The notes beneath the pieces are model-generated. The model was not told where the DNA came from, ran no database searches, and saw only the letters and a list, made by a program, of their open reading frames with translations. The position numbers and the translations under genes were made by a program. A stretch of DNA of 64,000 bases from Hyphococcus sp. (lineage in GTDB: Bacteria; Pseudomonadota; Alphaproteobacteria; Caulobacterales; Parvularculaceae), in contig JANQON010000009.1 of NCBI GenBank assembly GCA_028289605.1, positions 186,001 through 250,000 of the forward strand, in the 5' to 3' direction. Below, piece after piece: positions 51,950 through 60,560 of this stretch. Numbering within the stretch: the first letter of the stretch is position 1; the number at the start of each line of letters is the position of its first letter.

Positions 51950-53377
51950 ATGAACATCCAGCACGCGGCGGCGACCGAACCGGGCTTTCGAGACAGCGTC
52001 AATCTGATGGTCGAACGGGCGATCGACTTACTCGATCTCCCGGAAGGGCTCTCTGAGAACATCCACACGTGCAACTCAACCTATTGCGTTCGCTTCGGCG
52101 TGCGCTTGCGGGGGAAGGTTCACACCTTCACTGGCTATCGTGCAGTGCATTCAGACCATATGGAGCCCGTGAAGGGCGGCATTCGATACGCCATGAATGT
52201 GGACCAGGACGAAGTCGAGGCGCTCGCTGCGCTGATGACCTACAAATGCGCGCTTGTCGAGGCGCCCTTCGGCGGTTCCAAAGGCGGCCTGGCGATCGAC
52301 CCGACTGAATGGTCAGAAGACGAACTAGAGAAGATTACGCGCCGCTTCGCATACGAACTCACGAAGAGAGACCTCATCAATCCGTCGCAGAATGTGCCGG
52401 CGCCCGACATGGGCACGGGCGAGCGCGAAATGGCTTGGATTGCAGACGAATTCCGGCGCATGAACACGACGGATATCAACGCGAGAGCCTGCGTCACGGG
52501 CAAACCGCTCTACGCCGGCGGCATCGCCGGCCGGGTGGAGGCGACCGGCCGCGGCGTTCAGTATGCGATTCGTGAATTCTTCCGGCACAAGGAAGACGTT
52601 CAATCCGCGAATCTGGACGGCGAGCTCGAAGGCAAGCGCATTATCGTCCAGGGGCTGGGCAATGTCGGATACCACGCCGCCAAGTTTCTCTCACAAGAAG
52701 ACGGCGCAAAAATCATCGCCGTTATCGAGCGCGGCGGCGCCGTCTCGAATCCGGACGGCGTCGACATTGACGCGCTGAAGGCGCACCTGACCGAAACCGG
52801 CGATGTCCGCGGATTTAAAGGCGGCAAGTTCCAAAGCAAGGGGGCGGCGCTGCTGACGGCGGAATGCGATATTCTTATTCCCGCAGCGATGGAAAGCGCC
52901 ATCACGCTGAAAAACGCCGACGACGTTCAAGCCAAGCTTATTGTCGAGGCCGCCAACGGCCCCGTCACGGCGAAGGCGAACGAAATTCTCAACGACCGCG
53001 GCTGCGTGATTATTCCGGACCTCTACGCCAATGCGGGCGGCGTTACGGTTTCTTACTTTGAGTGGGTGAAGAACATATCTCACATCCGCTTCGGACGAAT
53101 GCAACGCCGTCAGGAAGAGACCCGTCAATCAGAACTCATGGCTGAAATCGAGGCCATGACCAACCGCAAATTCGGGGACATGTTCCGTCAGAACTACAAG
53201 AACGGATCAAAGGAAATCGACCTCGTGCGGTCGGGTCTTGATGATACGATGCGGTGCTCTTACGAGTGTATGCGCACTGTCTGGCGCGAAAACGAACAGT
53301 GTCCGGATCTTCGCACAGCCGCTTATATCGTCGCCTTGCAACGCGTTGCACAGACCTATTCAAGCTTAAATCTCTAG
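51950..53377 (+). CDS. Glutamate dehydrogenase family protein (Glu/Leu/Phe/Val dehydrogenase)
   Basis: This enzyme catalyses reversible oxidative deamination of glutamate or a related amino acid. The 475-residue protein has the substrate-binding PVKGGIRYAMNVDQDEVEALAALMTYKCALVEAPFGGSKGG, with the catalytic Lys region, the downstream Asp in PAPDMGTGEREMAWIAD, and a C-terminal NAD(P) fold (IVQGLGNVGYHAAKFL). AAAGGA lies upstream of ATG 51950. Two GC hairpins follow the gene. Glutamate is the most likely substrate, and coenzyme choice is not decided here. Confidence 0.93.
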   Translation: MNIQHAAATEPGFRDSVNLMVERAIDLLDLPEGLSENIHTCNSTYCVRFGVRLRGKVHTFTGYRAVHSDHMEPVKGGIRYAMNVDQDEVEALAALMTYKCALVEAPFGGSKGGLAIDPTEWSEDELEKITRRFAYELTKRDLINPSQNVPAPDMGTGEREMAWIADEFRRMNTTDINARACVTGKPLYAGGIAGRVEATGRGVQYAIREFFRHKEDVQSANLDGELEGKRIIVQGLGNVGYHAAKFLSQEDGAKIIAVIERGGAVSNPDGVDIDALKAHLTETGDVRGFKGGKFQSKGAALLTAECDILIPAAMESAITLKNADDVQAKLIVEAANGPVTAKANEILNDRGCVIIPDLYANAGGVTVSYFEWVKNISHIRFGRMQRRQEETRQSELMAEIEAMTNRKFGDMFRQNYKNGSKEIDLVRSGLDDTMRCSYECMRTVWRENEQCPDLRTAAYIVALQRVAQTYSSLNL

Positions 53378-53393
53378 GCGGACATTCTCCGCA

Positions 53394-53451
53394 GGCGCCG
53401 TGAACGGCGCCGACTAACCGCCTGACCGAATCGATAACGCAATCGATTCGG
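53394..53451 (+). terminator. Pair of hairpins downstream of glutamate dehydrogenase gene
   Basis: GGCGCC-gtgaac-GGCGCC (53394-53411) is followed by CCGAATCGAT-aacgca-ATCGATTCGG (53426-53451), a perfect 10-bp stem. There is no T-tract. They probably protect or end the upstream transcript. Confidence 0.5.
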
Positions 53452-53460
53452 GCAAGTGCG

Positions 53461-53546
53461 CAATAAGTACACTTTAAATAATCCGCGAACAGGGTTCCAC
53501 TTATTGGTGTAGGGCACTCCCGCTCTACCCAATAAGGAGACTCACA
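53461..53546 (+). promoter_or_regulatory. Leader with mutually exclusive pairings over the ribosome binding site
   Basis: Arm 1 (CAATAAGT, 53461-53468) and arm 3 (CAATAAGG, 53530-53537) can each pair with arm 2 (ACTTATTG, 53499-53506). The arm 2-arm 3 hairpin extends to about 11 bp with one bulge and a 12-base loop, and takes in AAGG of the AAGGAG ribosome binding site of the gene at 53547. The pattern fits a translational switch. If transcription starts downstream of arm 1, the first dyad is instead a DNA element. Confidence 0.5.
53503..53511 (-). promoter_or_regulatory. ACACCAAT motif in the leader at 53.5 kb
   Basis: TACACCAATAAGTGG on the minus strand overlaps arm 2 of the leader, 36 bases before the gene at 53547. 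It may be part of the RNA structure rather than a protein site. Confidence 0.25.
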
Positions 53547-53933
53547 ATGTTGGATAAATCTTTGATTGACGAGCAAAAACGCCTTCTCGTTGCAGAAAAT
53601 ACACTTAAAAATCAGGCGAAGAGAATTGCGTCGGGACGCGGTGTCAGTCCTGCAATCGTCAATGGTGCGGTTGCCGCAGCGATCGCGGCCGGAACCGCCG
53701 CGGCGATAAAGCTTGGCGATGCGACCCCCTTCGCCTATGCTGAGAAGCTGGCCGAGGCAAATCGGTCTCTCGAAGGTAAAGAGCTTATCGTGGCGCTGGC
53801 GGATATTATGTCCGCGGGTCACGCCGCCATTGAGCAGCTTGCCGTGAACGGCGGCTTTCTGATCGCTGAAGCGAGCGGCGGCACGCCAAAGGAACTGGTT
53901 TCGGAGGTTGTTCGGTTATCGCTGAATATCTGA
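53547..53933 (+). CDS. Uncharacterised soluble helical protein behind structured leader
   Basis: I do not recognise this 128-residue protein. It has a charged helical N-terminus (DEQKRLLVAENTLKNQAKRIASGRG), an Ala-rich middle (NGAVAAAIAAGTAAAIKLG, possibly a membrane-active or buried helix) and no signal peptide. The ribosome binding site AAGGAG lies at the base of a predicted hairpin, so expression may be controlled at translation. Its stop (TGA 53931) overlaps a possible in-frame extension of the next gene, a membrane protein, suggesting the two form a pair. Confidence 0.7.
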   Translation: MLDKSLIDEQKRLLVAENTLKNQAKRIASGRGVSPAIVNGAVAAAIAAGTAAAIKLGDATPFAYAEKLAEANRSLEGKELIVALADIMSAGHAAIEQLAVNGGFLIAEASGGTPKELVSEVVRLSLNI

Positions 53934-53977
53934 CAGTCCTAGGAAACTCCGGCTGGGCGGCGATCGTCATTGGCGTA

Positions 53978-54625
53978 TTGTTGCTGGCGCTCGCCTCCCG
54001 GTCGAACCACATCATCAGGGCGACGTTGATTGTCGTAGCGCTGTGGCTGAGTTCGGTCGCCGCCTATTCATTCTTCTACCCTGATTACCTGTTGCGGCTG
54101 GGCCTCGACGCCGCCGCAACCGGGCTGTTCGTGTTTTTATGGCGCCGGACCTCCGGCGCCATCGCCAACCTGTATCGCGATCTTGGCTTTCTGCACGGAA
54201 TCTATGTTGCGGTGATGCTGTTTACGCCCATCGCACGATATGTCAGCGGCGCGCCGCCCATAAAAGATACAGAATCACAAAGCGAATTCTATCTTGTGGC
54301 GGCTGTTTCAGACGCTGTCTTCGTCCTGGTGCTGGCCTATGTTTCGGTTTACGCCGTAGGCAAGACCTTCCTTGATCTGCGCTCAGGCTGGGGCAACATG
54401 AAAAACGCCGCGGAAGCCTTTCAGCGAACCGTCGCCAGCGAAAGCGCCAAGGAACAGGGCTTCGCACCGCGCGCCGGTTACGACGCCGTGGAAGACCACG
54501 AAGCGACCCACCGTGTGCGGGCCGTATTCGGCCGCTTGTTTCCGCCGCCCAAAGTGCTCGCAAAGGCCCTGCGCCGGGCTCGAACCGAGTTCGAGAAGCC
54601 GCCAGGGGATAAGACGAGCCGCTGA
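53978..54625 (+). CDS. Uncharacterised membrane protein with three or four helices
   Basis: Hydrophobic segments are IIRATLIVVALWLSSVAAYSFF, LGLDAAATGLFVFLW, GIYVAVMLFTPIA and FYLVAAVSDAVFVLVLAYVSVYAV, followed by a charged cytoplasmic tail of about 80 residues. No known family was recognised. The track start is TTG 53978 and lacks a good ribosome site. The frame is open upstream and reads ...TVLGNSGWAAIVIGVLLLALASRSN, which would complete a first membrane helix; a non-standard CTG at 53930 overlapping the previous stop is one way to start there. The true start is unresolved. Confidence 0.65.
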   Translation: MLLALASRSNHIIRATLIVVALWLSSVAAYSFFYPDYLLRLGLDAAATGLFVFLWRRTSGAIANLYRDLGFLHGIYVAVMLFTPIARYVSGAPPIKDTESQSEFYLVAAVSDAVFVLVLAYVSVYAVGKTFLDLRSGWGNMKNAAEAFQRTVASESAKEQGFAPRAGYDAVEDHEATHRVRAVFGRLFPPPKVLAKALRRARTEFEKPPGDKTSR

Positions 54626-54749
54626 CCGACTCCTGCGGTTCAACGCTCGCCCTGTAGCGCCGCCGCCGCATCGGACTAGCGTCTTGACCTCTGCCGAAAG
54701 CATGGCCATGTAACGCGCCTTTGCTTTCCGGCGGCTGGGCCCCAAGACA

Positions 54750-56324
54750 ATGACCGACGCATATCTCAATCGCCGTACGTTCGCGATTATTTCGCACCCG
54801 GACGCCGGCAAGACGACGCTGACGGAAAAACTCCTGTTGGCTTCAGGCGCCATTCGGCTCGCGGGAGAGGTCAAGGCTAAGGGCGAGCGGCGCCGAGCCC
54901 GGTCGGATTGGCTCGCCATCGAACAAAAACGCGGCATTTCCGTCACCACGTCCGCCATGACTTTTGAATTCAACGGAAACGTTTTCAATCTGTTGGACAC
55001 GCCGGGCCACGAAGATTTTTCCGAAGACACCTATCGCACCCTGACGGCCGTCGATTCCGCGGTCATGGTGATCGACGCCGCCAAAGGCATCGAGGCGCAA
55101 ACCCGTAAGCTGTTCGAAGTCTGTCGCCTGCGGGACATCCCCATCATCACCTTCGTCAACAAAGTCGACAGGGAGGGTCGCGACCCCTTTGAAATCATAG
55201 ACGAGGTCGCCGACCAGCTCGCGCTCGACGTCACGCCGAAAGTCTGGCCGATCGGAACAGGCGGCCTGTTCAAAGGCTGCTACGATATGGACCACGACCG
55301 GATTTTGACACCGGCCGATGATGACGCCGGACACTACGCCAGGACCTTGAACGCGGACGGTCCGGACGCCAAGCAGCTCGATGAGATCGCGGGCGCCGAC
55401 ATGGCCAATGACGTCAGGGAGCAAATGGAGTTGGCGCGAGAGGGATACGCGCCGTTTGATCTTGACGCATTCCGGGACGGCACGCTGACGCCGGTCTATT
55501 TCGGGTCGGCGTTGAAGGAGTTTTCCGTCGCAGAACTCTTGCGCGATATCGGCGAATTCTCCCCACCCCCGCGCGAGCAAGACGCCGGCGACGACAAGAT
55601 CATGCCGAACGCCAAGGACGTGTCCGGCTTCGTCTTTAAGGTGCAGGCGAATATGGACCCGAACCACCGCGACCGCATTGCCTTCGTGCGCATGTGTTCA
55701 GGCACGTTCAAGCGCGGCATGAAGCTGAAAGTCACGCGCACCGGCAAAGCGCTCGCCGTCAACAACCCGATCTTCTTTCTGGCGCAGGACCGTCAGCTTG
55801 CAGAGGAAGCCGTTGCGGGAGACATTGTCGGCATCCCAAATCACGGCGCGCTCGGCGTCGGCGACACGATGAGCGAAAAGGATGGTCTGCAGTTCTCCGG
55901 ATTGCCGGACTTCGCACCGGAAATCATCCGCCGGGTTCGCCTCGACGATCCGATGAAGTCAAAGCAGATGAAACGCGCCATGATTGCGCTCGCCGAAGAA
56001 GGGGCGAGCCAGGTATTCACGCCGGCTCTCGGCGCGGACTTCTATGTCGGCGTCGTCGGCGCGCTGCAGCTCGACGTCATCCAGGAGAGATTAAAAGCGG
56101 AATACGGCGTCGCTGCGACGCTGGAAGCATGCGGCTACGACACCGTTCGCTGGATCGGCGGAGACGAGGATGATGTGAAATCCTTCGTCGCCAAAAACCA
56201 GGGCGCGGTCGCCCATGACCGCTACGGAACCCCGGTGTTTCTTGCGCGATCCCAGTGGGAAGCCGGATACGCCGAGGAGAAAAATCCCGACGTGAAATTC
56301 CTGAAAACGCGCGAGCGCGTCTAA
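54750..56324 (+). CDS. prfC: Peptide chain release factor 3
   Basis: RF3 is a GTPase that recycles release factors RF1 and RF2 from the ribosome. The 524-residue protein has G1 SHPDAGKTTLTEKLLL, the switch region QKRGISVTTSAMTF, G3 DTPGHEDFSEDTYRTLTAVDSAVMVIDAAKG and G4 FVNKVDREG, then the domain-II block VFKVQANMDPNHRDRIAFVRMCSG. The length is normal. It is monocistronic, judging by its neighbours. Confidence 0.96.
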   Translation: MTDAYLNRRTFAIISHPDAGKTTLTEKLLLASGAIRLAGEVKAKGERRRARSDWLAIEQKRGISVTTSAMTFEFNGNVFNLLDTPGHEDFSEDTYRTLTAVDSAVMVIDAAKGIEAQTRKLFEVCRLRDIPIITFVNKVDREGRDPFEIIDEVADQLALDVTPKVWPIGTGGLFKGCYDMDHDRILTPADDDAGHYARTLNADGPDAKQLDEIAGADMANDVREQMELAREGYAPFDLDAFRDGTLTPVYFGSALKEFSVAELLRDIGEFSPPPREQDAGDDKIMPNAKDVSGFVFKVQANMDPNHRDRIAFVRMCSGTFKRGMKLKVTRTGKALAVNNPIFFLAQDRQLAEEAVAGDIVGIPNHGALGVGDTMSEKDGLQFSGLPDFAPEIIRRVRLDDPMKSKQMKRAMIALAEEGASQVFTPALGADFYVGVVGALQLDVIQERLKAEYGVAATLEACGYDTVRWIGGDEDDVKSFVAKNQGAVAHDRYGTPVFLARSQWEAGYAEEKNPDVKFLKTRERV

Positions 56325-56401
56325 CGCATCGTCGCAAAAGCGCATCACAACGTCCGGTCTTCGTGCTAGCCTGTTCCCAGCAAGATCAGGGAGACGCATT
56401 G

Positions 56402-57883
56402 ATGACCCGACACGACCCCGACGGCGCCCGCCTGCCCATCAAAATTGACACCACGTCGAACGGCGAGTTTGCGCCCGTCGCCCTCGACAAGCGCAATGAG
56501 GTCGCCAACGCCCTCGCCCATGACTGGGCCGGCGCCAATGCGCGGCGCAAGGGCGCCTCTCGTCGCGACTTCATGGTTTCCGCCTGCGGCGCCGCGACGA
56601 CGCTGCTTGCGGTCAATCACGCCAACGCCGCTGCGGACAAGCCCAAAAAAGGCGCGTCTTTCGACGTCCCCGTTGACGCCGCTCTCGACGAAGCCGCGGC
56701 CCTTGAGGCGCTCGGCGGCAACGAGTTCATTTTCGACGTTCAGGGTCACTATGTGAATCCGGCCGGCGCATGGCTGCAGGATTTGCCCGACAGCGCGCGC
56801 CCGTTATCTGGCGTCTCTAACCCGTGCGTGCAGGACATAGGAACGGACGACCGCGAGTATTTGAAGTGTCTCGGCGCCGACGCATTTATCAAGGACATCT
56901 TTCTCGACTCCGACACGGACATGATGGTGCTGTCCTTCGTCCCCTCGGCGCGCGATGCGGAGCCGTTGACGATTGAAGAAGCCGATGAAACGCGCCGCAT
57001 TGTCGACGCTATGGACGGCGACCACCGGCTGATGCTGCACGGCCGGGTTAACCCGAACCAACCGGGCGATCTGGAGGACATGGATCGTCTTGCTACGGAT
57101 TTTCCCATCGCGGCGTGGAAAACCTACACGCAATGGGGGCCCGACGGTCAGGGCTTCTTCATGACAGACGATGCAGGCGAGCGCATGATCGAAAAGGCGC
57201 GCGCGCTGAACGTCAAGAACATCGCAATCCACAAGGGGTTGGCGTTCGGACCGAAATCTTACGAACATTCGCTTTGTTCCGATATCGGCGAAGCCGCCAA
57301 GCGCCACCCGGATATCAACTTTATTCTCTACCACTCTGGGTTCGACACGCAGGTGAGCGAAGAGGCCTTCACGCCCGGCGCCGGGAAAAGCGCGGGCATG
57401 GACGTCTTGTGCCAATCGCTGATCGATGCAGGCGTCAAACCGGGCGCCAATGTCTACGCCGAACTCGGCAGCACCTGGCGCTTCCTGATGCGCGATCCGG
57501 ACATGGCGGCGCACGCGCTTGGCAAACTCATCAAGTACTGCGGCGAAGACAATGTGCTGTGGGGCACGGACTCCATCTGGTACGGCTCGCCCCAGGATCA
57601 GATCCAGGCCTTCCGGGCGTTTCAGATCTCAGATGAATTCCAGGAGCGGTTCAGCTATGCCAAAATGACCAAAGCGGTCAAAGCGAAGATCTTTGGGCTC
57701 AACGCGATGAAGCCTTACGGCATATCGCTTGAAGAGGCCAAAAAGCGCGCCGCCGTCGACGGACTGTCGAAACGCAAACATGCGTATCTGGAAGATCCCG
57801 ATCCCTCATTCGCCACCTACGGCCCCAAAACCCGCCGTCAGTTCCTCAATTTCAGGGCGCGCCATGGCGCTGGACCGTCTTAG
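56402..57883 (+). CDS. Tat-exported amidohydrolase-family metal-dependent hydrolase
   Basis: The 493-residue protein has a twin-arginine signal (SRRDFMVSACGAATTLLAVNHANA, about 53-77, after an unusual 50-residue N-terminal extension). A TIM-barrel amidohydrolase (PF04909-like) domain follows, with FDVQGHYVNP, IAIHKGLAFG, FILYHSGFDT and LWGTDSIWYGSP as the likely metal and catalytic positions. The substrate is unknown; relatives act on hydroxylated or decarboxylated aromatic acids. ATG 56402 with GGGAG upstream is preferred to the track's 56255, which lies in prfC. Confidence 0.86.
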   Translation: MTRHDPDGARLPIKIDTTSNGEFAPVALDKRNEVANALAHDWAGANARRKGASRRDFMVSACGAATTLLAVNHANAAADKPKKGASFDVPVDAALDEAAALEALGGNEFIFDVQGHYVNPAGAWLQDLPDSARPLSGVSNPCVQDIGTDDREYLKCLGADAFIKDIFLDSDTDMMVLSFVPSARDAEPLTIEEADETRRIVDAMDGDHRLMLHGRVNPNQPGDLEDMDRLATDFPIAAWKTYTQWGPDGQGFFMTDDAGERMIEKARALNVKNIAIHKGLAFGPKSYEHSLCSDIGEAAKRHPDINFILYHSGFDTQVSEEAFTPGAGKSAGMDVLCQSLIDAGVKPGANVYAELGSTWRFLMRDPDMAAHALGKLIKYCGEDNVLWGTDSIWYGSPQDQIQAFRAFQISDEFQERFSYAKMTKAVKAKIFGLNAMKPYGISLEEAKKRAAVDGLSKRKHAYLEDPDPSFATYGPKTRRQFLNFRARHGAGPS

Positions 57884-57961
57884 GAGACAACAGACGATTA
57901 AGCATTTGGCGTCAGCCTGCGTTTCCGGTTAAACCGGCTGGAAAACATCAGCAGGCCACCT

Positions 57962-58801
57962 ATGACGGCGTATAAGAGAGGCGATCCGATTGCGGTGCTC
58001 GGCATGTCCGGGGTCGGCAAAACGCGCGTCGCGGCGATGATGCGCCGCGACGCCGACTGGTTCCACTACTCGGTCGATTACCGGATCGCCACCCGTTATA
58101 TGGGCGAAGCCATTGTCGACAATTTCAAACGCGAGGCGATGAAAACGCCGTTCTTGCGCGAACTGTTGAAGTCAGATTCCATCTACATTTCTTCAAATGT
58201 GACTTTTGACAATCTGGCGCCGCTTTCGACCTATCTCGGCAAGCCCGGCGATCCCAATAAGGGCGGCATTCCGTTTGCTGAATATATTCGCCGACAACGC
58301 GAGCACCACGAAGCCGAACAAGCCGCCCTGCTCGACACGCCAAAATTCGCAGAGAAAGCCAAAACGATTTACGGCTACGACCATTTCATTTGCGACACGG
58401 GCGGTTCCATATGCGAAATCGTTGACGCTGACGATCCAAGCGATCCCATCCTGACCGAGCTGCGAAACTGCTGTCTCATCGTCTATGTCGCCGACGACGA
58501 AGCGCATCGGGACGCGCTGAAGGCGCGGTTCGATAAGAATCCCAAGCCAATGTACTACAACGAGGCCTTCCTCAGACAGTGCTGGACCGACTACCTGGCT
58601 CAAACAGGCGAGGATGAATCCGCGGTCGACCCGGACGCGTTTATCCGCTGGGGGTTCGCGCGTCTGATCGACTGGCGCGCGCCGCGCTACCAGGCGATCG
58701 CCGATAATTGGGGCGTGACCATTTCAGCGTCCGCCCTCGAAAACGCGCAAACCCCGGAAGACTTTCTTGATCTCGTGGAAAAATCCTCTATCAACCGTTG
58801 A
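57962..58801 (+). CDS. P-loop ATPase of unknown function
   Basis: The N-terminus carries a Walker A motif in AVLGMSGVGKTRVAAMM, followed by WFHYSVDYRIATRYMGEAIVDNFK. That phrase is typical of a family of 270-280-residue alphaproteobacterial proteins annotated only as ATPases. A likely Walker B-like strand is HFICDTGGSICEI, and another hydrophobic strand is CCLIVYVADDE. The fold is kinase-like and cytoplasmic. Separation from its neighbours by about 80-130 bases suggests its own unit. The substrate is not known. Confidence 0.78.
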   Translation: MTAYKRGDPIAVLGMSGVGKTRVAAMMRRDADWFHYSVDYRIATRYMGEAIVDNFKREAMKTPFLRELLKSDSIYISSNVTFDNLAPLSTYLGKPGDPNKGGIPFAEYIRRQREHHEAEQAALLDTPKFAEKAKTIYGYDHFICDTGGSICEIVDADDPSDPILTELRNCCLIVYVADDEAHRDALKARFDKNPKPMYYNEAFLRQCWTDYLAQTGEDESAVDPDAFIRWGFARLIDWRAPRYQAIADNWGVTISASALENAQTPEDFLDLVEKSSINR

Positions 58802-58890
58802 ATTTTCAACGATTTTTAAGTCACAGCGCGAAGCTGTTCAGCACCTCTTTTCTGCAGCCACTCTAGGTCTTGACCCGTTGATGATTTTAG

Positions 58891-58906
58891 TTAGTTTATA
58901 AACTAA
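58891..58906. promoter_or_regulatory. Perfect 16-base palindrome, likely MarR operator
   Basis: TTAGTTTATAAACTAA is fully self-complementary and lies 21 bases before the nitroreductase start. TTGACC (58870-58875), a possible -35 box, lies 15 bases upstream, so a bound repressor would cover the -10 region. Sequences of this type are common MarR-family operators, and a marR gene is the next gene but one. Confidence 0.7.
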
Positions 58907-58927
58907 TTTGTTTAGGGAGACGGCGTC

Positions 58928-60082
58928 ATGACCACGCGGCGAATGATCCTGACCACCGGCGCGGCCGCTGCGGCGGTCCTCATCGGCGGCGCAACCTATC
59001 GAGCATGGTCGCCCGGGACCGGCCCCGCCACGGCGCCCTGGCGCGCGGCGGAAGACGGGTTCGGCGATCCGCGACTTAACGCCCTCGCCTATGCAATCCT
59101 CGCCCCCAATCCGCATAACAGACAGCCCTGGTTGTTCGAACTGGTCGGCGATAATCAAATCGACATCCGATGCCAGCTCGATCGACGCCTGCCCGAGACG
59201 GACCCATTCGACCGGCAAATCATCATCGGCTTCGGCTGTATGCTCGAGTTGCTGCGGCAAGCGGCGGCGGAAATGGGATACGCCGTCGCGATTACGCCAT
59301 TTCCCGACGGCGCGCCCGAGCCGCGCCTTGATAAGCGGCGGATTGCGTCTGCAATCTTCACGGCTGACGCAGCTCAACGGGATCCCCTGTTTCAGGATGT
59401 TTTGTTGCGACGAACCAACCGCGAGACTTTTGACCCTGCAGCGCACGTGGCCGCCGATACGCTTGCGACGGTTCTTGCGGCGGCAGTCGATGAGTCCTCA
59501 GCAGGCGGTACGGTTGACGCAGACCAAGTCGCGCGTCTTGTTGATATCGCCGCGCGCGGCTGGCGCATCGAACACGAAACAGACGCAACGAGACGCGAGA
59601 GCATTGAGCTCATGCGCATCGGCAATCGCGCCGTCGCCGATTACCCCGACGGCATCGCTATCGACGGCGTCGCTATGGGCCTATTGAGTATGGCCGGCGT
59701 TATCACGCCGGAGACGCTCGATACGCCGGGATCAAGCGCATACGAACAAGGCTTCAGCATGTATCTCGGGCTGGTCGAAAGCGCGCGCGGATTCGTCTGG
59801 ATCAAAACGACGGACAATGCGCGCGAAACGCAGATCGCCGCTGGCCGGGACTGGGTGCGCATGAACCTCGCGGCGCAGGCGCTGGGCCTTGGTATTCATC
59901 CGTTGAGCCAGGTCCTTCAGGAATTTCCGGAAATGGCGGCGCTCTACAGCGAAGCGCGACAGGAGCTAAACGCCGCCGAGGGCGGCGTTGTACAAATGCT
60001 GGCCCGCATCGGATACGGGAAGACTCCGCCCCCCTCGCCGCGCTGGCCGCTGTCTTCGCGCCTCGTCGACGCCGGCGCATGA
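58928..60082 (+). CDS. Acg-type nitroreductase-family FMN protein with Tat-like signal
   Basis: This 384-residue protein has a TTRRMILTTGAAAAAVLIGG leader resembling a Tat signal. The nitroreductase-like Acg domain has LAYAILAPNPHNRQPWLFEL near 55-74, DRQIIIGFGCMLELLRQAAAEMGY and VYLGLVES-type phrases (here MYLGLVESARGFVWI). The Acg family is thought to bind FMN, but the reaction is not defined. It starts after GGGAGA, is preceded by a MarR-type palindrome, and overlaps the marR gene by ATGA. Confidence 0.88.
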   Translation: MTTRRMILTTGAAAAAVLIGGATYRAWSPGTGPATAPWRAAEDGFGDPRLNALAYAILAPNPHNRQPWLFELVGDNQIDIRCQLDRRLPETDPFDRQIIIGFGCMLELLRQAAAEMGYAVAITPFPDGAPEPRLDKRRIASAIFTADAAQRDPLFQDVLLRRTNRETFDPAAHVAADTLATVLAAAVDESSAGGTVDADQVARLVDIAARGWRIEHETDATRRESIELMRIGNRAVADYPDGIAIDGVAMGLLSMAGVITPETLDTPGSSAYEQGFSMYLGLVESARGFVWIKTTDNARETQIAAGRDWVRMNLAAQALGLGIHPLSQVLQEFPEMAALYSEARQELNAAEGGVVQMLARIGYGKTPPPSPRWPLSSRLVDAGA

Positions 60083-60552
60083 CGAAGGTTTCGGACGGCG
60101 CCGTCCGCCCTGTTTTCGCATTCTTCACTGAGATTGGCATTCTCGACCAGCTCGCGTCCGCCGAACTCGCGCGCGCGCTTGGCAGTCAAATGAACAAGTC
60201 AGAGTTCGGCGTGTTGACGCACTTCGTTCGCCGTGACGATCCGGTGACGCCGACGCATCTCGCAAAGGCGTTTCAGATGGCGAAACCATCGATGACGGTA
60301 ACGCTTTCCAAGCTCGAAGCGAAAGGGCTGGTTTCCATCGAGGCCAGCCCCCAGGACAGGCGTCAGAAGTTTGTGCGCATCACCCGGAAGGGCCGCATCG
60401 CCCACCAAGAGGCGCTTTCGCGGATTGCGCCGCTCATGGCCGAACGCCTTGCCGGCTTCGACACGGCGAAGATTGCTGCGATCCTGCCCGTACTGGGCGA
60501 ACTGCGGGCACATATGGACGCCGCCCGAAATCGCGCAGACCGCATCGGATGA
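60079..60552 (+). CDS. MarR-family transcriptional regulator
   Basis: This 157-residue winged-helix regulator has the MarR core: LGSQMNKSEFGVLTHFVRRDDPVTPTHLAKAFQMAKPSMTVTLSKLEAKGLVSIEASPQDRRQKFVRITRKGR. The DxRxK-type wing (PQDRRQK) is intact. It is coupled to the nitroreductase gene and probably represses both through the palindrome at 58891. Its ligand is unknown. Confidence 0.92.
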   Translation: MTKVSDGAVRPVFAFFTEIGILDQLASAELARALGSQMNKSEFGVLTHFVRRDDPVTPTHLAKAFQMAKPSMTVTLSKLEAKGLVSIEASPQDRRQKFVRITRKGRIAHQEALSRIAPLMAERLAGFDTAKIAAILPVLGELRAHMDAARNRADRIG

Positions 60553-60560
60553 GGCGAAGG

